Assembly (NCBI GenBank): GCA_964036195.1
Contig: OZ038458.1
Span: 21,775,832-21,839,831 of the forward strand
From: Sphaerolaimus hirsutus
Lineage: Eukaryota > Nematoda > Chromadorea > Monhysterida > Sphaerolaimidae
Direction: 5' to 3'
Length of the DNA stretch: 64,000 bases
Positions 50,001 through 59,000 of this stretch are shown here, one piece after another. The position numbers were made by a program, and so were the translations under genes. Each line of letters begins with the position of its first letter. Position 1 is the first letter of the stretch. The notes beneath the pieces are model-generated. The model was given only the letters and a program-made list of their open reading frames with translations. It had not been told where the DNA came from and ran no database searches.

Positions 50001-53000
50001 CTGGTCTCGCCCCGGGAGGGGGGGGGCTGCAGCCCCCCCGCCCCCCCCCTGGATACGGCCCTGGGTGAAAGCGAGAGTCGTCGCTATCCATACCCATCGC
50101 GAATTCTATAATTTCCGCTGTTATTTTACGCTATTTTTTCAGACGTTTATATTCGTGTGAGTGATTTTTTGCTGTTTATGCACTCAGAAAATGTTCTCAA
50201 TCACGTTTTCTGTACTCGCGTACTTTCAAAAAGTACGCGAGTAAGTGAGTACCGGTATTTTTTCGGGAGGAAACGTAAACGTATTTATGCAGCACTCGAG
50301 TATACGTATTTATCGAGTACCGTATTTCTCCGATCAAAGCACCCCCCCGTTCAAAGCTCCCGGGGTGCTATGCTGGGTATTATGTTCCTTATAAAGCACC
50401 CGGGTGCTTTACATTTCACAAAAAAAATTTGGTGATCATCTGTTGCCTCACCTAAATGATATTGCAGAGAGGAAAGTTCTGTTGCATCTGTTCTGTTCTG
50501 AGGAAGACCATCTGTTGCATAAGAGTTTTTTGCGTGGTGCGCGGCGTTCTCGGTGCACACCTATGCCTATTTAATTGCATTGCGTGGCGTGCGGCGTTCT
50601 TTTGTCTGCTGCAGCGAAATCAAACAGTTGAAGTGGTGCTTGAGTTCAAAGATTTGTGGGTCGTGGGATTGTTGCAAAAGCATTGCAACCTTACTAATCA
50701 CAGATTTGCAACACATAGTTAGGTAGATACAACTTTAAAAAGGACAATAGAGAGTCATGGTGAAGGCAAATGATCACACTTACCTAAGTAAATATTTATC
50801 GGTGTCAAACAAAACATAGTATAGCACCCTGTGATTTGCATTGCACCAGGGTGCTATACATGGCACTTCAAAAGTAGTTTGAAAATAGCTCCAATTTTGT
50901 AAAGCACCAGGGGTGCTTTGATCGGAGAAATACGGTAAACGTAAATACGTTTGTACAACTATGCCTTACGGCCGGATTTACTTTACGGCCGGGTTTACTT
51001 AACGGCCGAGTTCTCGCCATTTACAACCGTTTCAATTGATTAAGTTACTCAGATTGTGTGAAATTATGCTAGCGATTTTCAATGCGGCAAATTCAATTTT
51101 TGTCGGGGATGGTCCCATTTTTGTCATTTGTATACATCCACTTTTACTTACAGAGAAAACTCAACTCTATCGACATCAAATATTGAGGATAACAAAGCAA
51201 AGCTAACCTTCATCAAAAGCGGCACCATCTCAGTGATAAGATTCAAATTCTGCCTCGATCGAGACACCAGAAACTCGCGTAGAACAAGCCGCGCGTCGCA
51301 GCGACGCAGATCGTGAAGGTCGCTGAGCAGCGGCGCCACCCGTTGAACCACGGCGGTGGCCAGCCCGGACGGCCGAACCTGGGTGTTACATTCAAGTGTG
51401 TATTTACGTCACTGATTGATAGGGTTGGGAATTTCAATATTTTCGGGTTCGGGTATCGGGTATGGGTTCCAAAAAAGTTTGGGTCAGGTCTCGGTACTGG
51501 TTCAAAAAATTTTGCGTGTATCGGGTTCGGGTATTGAGGTAGGATATACGTTCGGATAGTGGAGTTGGGTTCAGGTATCGGGTTTCGGTTCCAAAAATGT
51601 GCGGATATCGGGTTCGGGTCGGGTTCGGGTCGGGTTCGGGTCGGTTTCGGGTCGGTTTCGGGTCGGGTCGGGTTCCCAAACCCCACTGAAGGACATCAAA
51701 ATTTGAATAGCCCCACATCTCTCAGTAGCGCGTCGATCAACGCAAGCGGGTCGGATTCGCGCCACATTGCCATCGTACGCGGAGCGGCATCGCCGCACTG
51801 CAGCACGAAACGTTCGTACGCCAGCGCCTCGGTAAGGCAACCGTCCAGTTCCTGAACATCAGAAAATATCGCATTATTCAACCATCTGATAAAAAAGGCA
51901 AAATTTGTGGATGTGAAATGTCACCTGAAAGCCCAGGGACTCGACAGCGTGTTTATACCAGGCGACCACGAGATGGGGCAGCCCCGTGCGATCGTCAATT
52001 AAGCCGGCGCGCCATTTTAACCATTCGGAAATCGTTTCCACGTCCGGATTCACGCCTCTGAAAGGTGATATGATCTGATGACTGATGATGAGTTATGGTT
52101 CCAAAAATCTCGATAGATTTCTTTTGATAAATATATTGATAAGAAAATATTAAAAAACTGTTTTTCAGTTATTTTTCTCATGGTTTTCCGGAGGGATTTA
52201 ATTATGTTTGTTATGAGAAAATACTAAAATATATATTTATTCATATTTTTCCCTGCGTTTTAAGAGAAGTTTGATTTAATTTAATTTTTGAGAAATTTTC
52301 TGAGACTATATTTAATTAAATTTTCTGAATATCAACTATTTTTGGAACCCTAAACCCTTGGATCTGGATTTGGATCCAAACTACCAAATTTATTCGAAAC
52401 CCGGTTTATTCAACATTCTCGAACCTGAAACGTTGCAGTTCCGGCTGTTGGTCATACAGCACGGTGGCGTTTCTTGGCGGCGCGCCAATCAGGTTCATCA
52501 GTGCCTCGCACTGGATCAAATCGCTGCTCATGTACTCGCTTTCTATTGTCGCATCCTTTTGTGCACTGCCGAAAGATACACCGCTATTCCTGAAAGTGGT
52601 GGAGAAAATATACTCCCATGGCACACCCGACAACGGTACCAAATTCCCGGCGTATTTGGAACGTGACACGATTTTCAAACGGAATTCTAACACAGGCCAC
52701 ACGAATAACCCCGAACGCTCAAAATGCCACGTAAAGTGTAAAATGTCATAAAATGTCGAATTTGTCCGATATTTATTTTACAGGGCGCTGGTTTGTCCAC
52801 CCACTAGGGTTGGGAATATCAAAATTTTTGGGTTCGAGTATCCGGTTCCCAACCGGGTTCCAAAAGGTGAGCGGGTATCGGGTTCCAACCCCAGCACCCA
52901 CTTACTTCATCCGCGGCATCAAGTGCCCATAGTCGGCGGGCGGCGTCACCTCGGGCAAGCACGCCAGCACGGGCAGCCAGTGCTCCAGCAGCACGCTGCC

Positions 53001-56000
53001 GTGCCGCGCGCACAGCGTCTCCAGGTGGGCGCAGTGGCCGCGCCGCGCCGTATTGACGGTCAGGTCGGCGAGCGACAAGTCCCGCGACGCAGAGTAGACG
53101 CACATGTCCAAGGGGCACTGCGATTGAAATGAGTGATAGGTTCGCGAGAGAAATTACCGTATTTCCTCGAAATAACCCCCCCCCCCAACCATCGTTTAAC
53201 CCCTCTCAATATTCTCACACTGAAACATTTACCCCCAACAAGGGGTATTTCGAGGAAATACGGTAGATGAATTGTGGAAAATGAGTGTAGGAACAAGAAA
53301 AATTAAGTGCCCAAAATAGGAATTATAAATTAGAAAAAGGCGAACCTCCTCTGTGATGAGACTTCGCAAAATCAGCCGGTAATTTATGAGTCGGAAATGA
53401 ACACCGCAGTCGCGTAGATCGTCAGCACTCGGACTACAAAAATAGAAATAATTGCGCTGTCATTGAACGCGTATACTGTAGGAATGCAACGATATAACTT
53501 TTTGTTTCTAACGAGATTAAATTAATATGTAATATATATTCGATATTTATCATTGCAACTTTTTTACCGGTGTTTTTTCCAAAGGATTTTTTATATTTAA
53601 CCGGGTCGTTGAAAAAACGTTTTTCCATCCCTACTTGCAATTCTACCGATTCGTTTCAAACAACTTACTCTGCGTCCTCATTGCAAGCGCACACGGCTCT
53701 GGCAACTGCTTCTCGAGTGAGAAACAAGCCCAGCTCAAGCAGAGCCAAGCAGGCCTCTTCCGTGCCAGCAATGCGTCTTTGGCACTCTGCCAGCACCCAG
53801 GGCGCGTCTGAAATAAGTGCCTGCGAAAAATGATCGTTGAATACATTTGTTTTATCGATAGATTATCAATGTAAGATAAGATTACCAGATTCTCCTGCAC
53901 ACAATCGAAGCTGATTTCGGAATGCAGCCAGCGGTATTTGTAAACAACGTCCTTGTTCAAATCGAATTTCGACGCCAGAGCCAGTGCCGATGAATAGTCA
54001 CCAGTTTCGATCTGAAAAATTGCCAAAACATTGACAGTACTTTGAGATTGGACCCACAAGTGAAGTTCAGCATGGAATAGTGCTTAAATAACGTTGTAAG
54101 AAGACGCTCATACATTGACAGTAATGTTATACACTGTAGAAGTATATGGGAGCACCTTGGCTGGATATTATATACTACACTGCATATCACGGCTTTTTAT
54201 TACACGGTAGCATGAATAAATGCAATCTTTTACACTAAAAATGACCCAAAACCCATGAAAACACCACCAATGGTACCTAATGTGTATTGGAAAATTAAAT
54301 TAAAATCAGTTTCCACCCTGTGATTTTTTTATTTAAAAAAGATCAGTTTAAAAAATTCAAGTGCCAACCCTACCATGGTCCGATACATTTCCTGCGGCGT
54401 GGTCTGTCGGATTTCGTGCAGCGCGAACTTGACGCGCCGCACGGCCGCCTGCTCCGGATTGGGCATGTCGACTTCCTCGGCGCTGCGGCCGACCGCCGCG
54501 CCAATAGCCAACTTGATCCAGCCGTAGGCGATCAGTGCGGTCATCTTGCCCACCAGGGGGCAGTCCCGGACCCTGTAAAATGCGCTGTAAAATGTCAAAT
54601 GTCATGCAAAGTGTTTAAAGTCGTGTGAAATGCCCTGCAAAATGGCAACCGCGTTGCCATTTTGCAGGGCATTTTACATGACTTGAGACACTTTGCATGA
54701 CATTTGACAATTTGCAGCGCATTTTACAAGGTCTGGGGCTAGAACCAGCGCCAACTTGCCGCCTGATTGTGTTGTTGCTTCGTCCTTCCCACTTGTGCCG
54801 TCGAGTTCGATCGTCTGCATTGACATCGAATACAAAATTACGCTAAAGTGACAAATTATGAAGTGAATAGGTAGTGTCAAATTTTTGTCAACTGAGACAT
54901 CGATTGCGTCAACTAAACACTAGTTGACGCTGAATTGACACTAATTTCGATGTCAACCAGCGTGTCTGGCGTCATTGTGGAGAAAGTACCAACAGCTGAG
55001 AAACCGCGCTGTCTTAAAAAAAGCCCTTTATCATGAGCCCCCCCCCAAAAAAAAAACACACACACACACACCGCCAACACCAAAAAAAACCGACCTCCAG
55101 CACGTGACACAATCCGACGGCGCGCGGCCGGCCGCTGTGCAGCAGCGAGGCGCCCGGCGAGAACTGGCGCACGATCGAGTCGGCCGCCGGCACGCGGGAA
55201 AGGAACAAGTCGGGGTCGTTTACGGGCGTGATGCAAAAGCCGCCGTCGGCGCGCATCACGGCGAGTTCCTGCGGCGGCATAACCAATTTGAGTGTGACAC
55301 GCTATTTGGGATAGAAAAAAAACACTTTTTCAACGACCTGGTTTAAAAAACGTTGTTTTTTCGCCAAAAAAGCGTTTAAAAACGAGTTTTTTTGAAAACC
55401 CGGCCATCCCTTGACACTATTGGATTATTTTAGCTTACACAAGCAAAACTCTCAGTCGATCACATGACTTCTTGAAAAAAAAGTTGATCACATGAGTACA
55501 TAACTTCTTGAATGAAAAAGTGTTCAGCGCGTACATTTCAAGCCGCCATAAGTTTCCTTAAAAATTGCGACATTGGCACACAGGGCTCAAGAATCCCAGC
55601 CAATAAAGGCCAATGCAAAGTAATGAACCTCAAACCCAACTTTCAACCCAATAAGCGAACCGAGTCCGACCACCAGTGCGCCGCGACGGGCAAAGCGCTC
55701 GGGCTGCACACGAACGAAGGCACGGCGGCGGCGCGACGCAGCGACGGCAGCTGCAGCACCAACACGTCGCCCAAACTGGTCAGCGCCGCCGCCAACGACT
55801 CGCTGTCATTGGTGCACAGCGACACGACTGCGGCCTGTGGACCAAGGTTGTTAAAAGTACTGAAAATTAACTTTTTTTTAATTAAACGTAAACGTAAAGT
55901 AATTTTTTACTCACCCCTGAGTACAAGAAAACGTAAATAATGTTTTTATACTTTTACACTGCGCAAAACGTGAGTAAAATACACTTTTCCAGAAAAAATG

Positions 56001-59000
56001 TAAAAACGAGATCTTTCTGGAGAAAACGTAAAAACGGGCGTATTTTCAAGGCGTATACATCAAGGATGTGTTTTTCTCTCCTGATACGTATTTCTTAGGA
56101 GAATTTCTTATGTTTGTCACTTTCTGTTCGGCAAAATGACACTTTCTGTTCCTTAAAATACATTTTCAAAAAGAAAGCGAGTAAGTCAGTACCGGTATTT
56201 TTTGCAAGGAAACGTAAACGTATTTACGCAGTACTGGAGTATACGAATTTATGGAGTAAACGTAAATACGTTTTAACAACTATGCTGAGCACGGCGTGAG
56301 ATTTAGCGGGGGAATAGTGGAATAAATCGGGTTTGGGCTTGTCTAGTAAACACACCTGCGTAGACGCGAAGCAGGGCATCCAATCGACCCAGCCGTCCGG
56401 CTTGTTCAACTGCGAGAGAATACAAGATCGGTTGACTGAAATAATAAACCTAGGTTGGGGCGTAAAATTTCTATATTACATATCGTTTTCCAAAGGCATA
56501 ATTTTTCTGTTTCTGATTTCCCGCCGCTAATTTTTTCCGTTTCTGTAGCCATTTTTCCGGCTTATTTTCCATTTTCAGGTAATTTTCCATTTTCCAGCTT
56601 AACTTTCTGTTTTCTGTTTCGGCCAAACTGGCAAGTTGCATGCATCAGCAAGTTTTCAGCAAAATTTATGTGACTTTTTGGAGCAATTTTTATATATGAC
56701 AAAAGTGAAAGCAATTTTTTCTATTTCCAGTAAAAATTGCAATTTTTTGTTCAAATTTTGCTTTCTATTTCCTGCAGTTTACTTTCGCAAAATTTTTTTT
56801 TGACACCCTACTCAGGGCTCTAAATCTCAAAAAAAAACGCGACAACCCGCTCACCATAGTAAGCGCGGGCACCGCAGCAGCAGTAGCCAAAGCGTGCGGC
56901 TTCTCATCCACCAGTCGATACAACATCACGCCGCACTCTCCAGCACCAGGGCGTTCAGCATCAAATTCGCGCCGGTCGTCGGCGCCGTACTCGGCCGCGA
57001 ACACGACCAGGGGGCAGTCCCAGACCCTGTAAAATGTCAAATGTCACGCAAAGTGTCAAAAGTCATAAAAAATGCCCGGTAAAATGGCTAACGTACGTTT
57101 GCCATTTTAGAAGACTTTGGCAATTCGCGTGACATTTGACATTTGACAGGACATTTTACAGGGTCTGGGACTGGCACCAGGCCGCGCTGGGCGCACACGG
57201 CGGCAGCGGAAATGCAGTCGGCGCGCAGCAACTCCGCGCACAGGTCCACCGCGTAGAGGGGGTGGTAGCCGGACAGGCGGCTGCGTCGTGTAGCTATCAT
57301 AATGGCATGGATAACAACGGGGGAGAGCCCAACGTCAAGTTTTAACTCCAGTTCAAAGTTCGCAAATTGTATTTCTACCTTTGATGAACATGCAAGGTAG
57401 AAATACAATGGAAACACGCGTTGGCCACTGTTTGTGCACTAGAATCAATGTTTGTGAGATTGGGCCCACACATACTAGTAGGGTTCAAACGGGACCGCGG
57501 TCCCGGTACATGGTTCGGCAAAAAGTCGGGACTGGGGCGGTCCCGGTCCCGGTCCCGACACCCCAGTCCCGGTCCCGGTCCCGACAATTCAAAAAAGCCA
57601 GTCCCGGTCCCGGTTAGGGTTGGGACGATATATCGTATCGAATATCGAATATCGGATATCGACTATTTTTTCATATCGAATATCGAATATCGATATCGAA
57701 AATTTTGAAAAAATATCGAATATCGACCATTTTTTCGATATTTTCGATATTCTATACTCCCTGGACCTGACTTCAAATAAGCCAGGAATGGCACTATTAG
57801 AAGGCGATTTCATAAGCAATTTTAACAAATTTTGCGCGCAAGCGCGCACTTTGTTCTCACATGACAGGTATTTTTGTTTCAGCACTTGCGGCAGCATCAA
57901 ATCTTGTGCAAATGCTCTCTCAGATGTTCACATAAGAGTATATGTATGTTTAATAGCTACTTACACCATGGAAACATCAATGGCACCATGACATGGCACC
58001 TATAAATGGAGCTGGCACCTTTTCCTTACCACATCTGTCACACTTTAAAATCATTTTGTCATTTTGATCATTGTGTGCCATTTAAATTTGTATCATCTAC
58101 TTTTCAGTAGAGATGATCAGTTGGGTTTGTGATCAAATGGAAAGGCAATATGCCAAATGAGATATGCCTGCTATACCAAAAGCAAAATATCGAAATATCG
58201 AAAATATCGAAATATTGATATCGAATATTGAGCATTTTTTAATATCGAATATCGAATATCGAATATCGATATCGAGGGTCCATATCGTATCGATATCGAA
58301 TATCAAGTTTCAGAAAAAAATATCGAATATCGAATATCGATATCGAAAAGTCATATCGTCCCAACCCTAGTCCCGGTCCCGGTCCGGACCATCCAGTCCC
58401 GGTACCGGTCCCGGAATTTTATAGTGATCCCGACAAGGGATGAAGAAAAACGTATTTTTAATGACCTTTTCAAAAAATTTGCCAGAAATGCCACTTTTCT
58501 AAAGATTACCTATGTAGGCACATCTAAAAAAATTTTTGTGCGAGCGAGCAAATACCCACCCAATGATTACATGTATTTTTCTGTAATATAACAGTGTTAG
58601 AAAGGTTCCCAACATGATTCTAGTACGAAATATTTGTAGGTATATAAAGATACCTAGATAGTAGACAAGACTGCCATGGCATTGGCGCCTACAAATGGCT
58701 CTATTTCTTAACTATAGGGTCAAAATTTAGGGGGCATTACTTGAATAATGTTATAAGAAAAGGCTAATACATTGAGCGTGGTCCTTCACACAGTGGAGGT
58801 GTGTGGAACATTGGCTGGATATTACGTAAATACCAACAAGGTTCAAACAAGACCGCGGTGCTGGTACATGGTTCGGCAAATCCTAGTCCCGGTCCCGACC
58901 CCTCAGTCCCGGTCCCGGTCCCGACAATTGAAAAAAGCCAGTCCCGGTCCCGGATCCGGTCCCGACCCACCAGTCCCGGTCCCGGTCCCGACATTAGAAA

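Larger units (their letters stand above)
49342..51015. mobile_element. CCGGCCGTAAAGTA element (copy 3) with nested insertions
   Basis: GGGGATGGTCCGGCCGTAAA ... ACTTAACGGCCGAGTTCTC; contains the hAT-like 49642-50063 and the TACCGTATT element 50318-50936. Three layers of nesting in NBAS intron 19. Confidence 0.72.

Noticed and set aside
54320..54628. Plus-strand frames opposite NBAS exons (for example at 54.4, 53.0 and 59.4 kb)
   Set aside because: They are complements of GC-rich NBAS exons, with no splice structure or family match of their own.
56765..57040. Open frames beginning at ATGACATTTTAC inside family A elements (also near 47048, 54598, 61528)
   Set aside because: The methionine lies in the transposon arm and the first residues (RVWDCPL) are terminal-repeat translation. 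The real exon starts after the element, as the gapless family match shows.
57615..58369. Telomere-like TTAGGG at transposon ends
   Set aside because: Only single TAGGGTT motifs occur as terminal repeats with target duplications; there is no tandem telomeric array.
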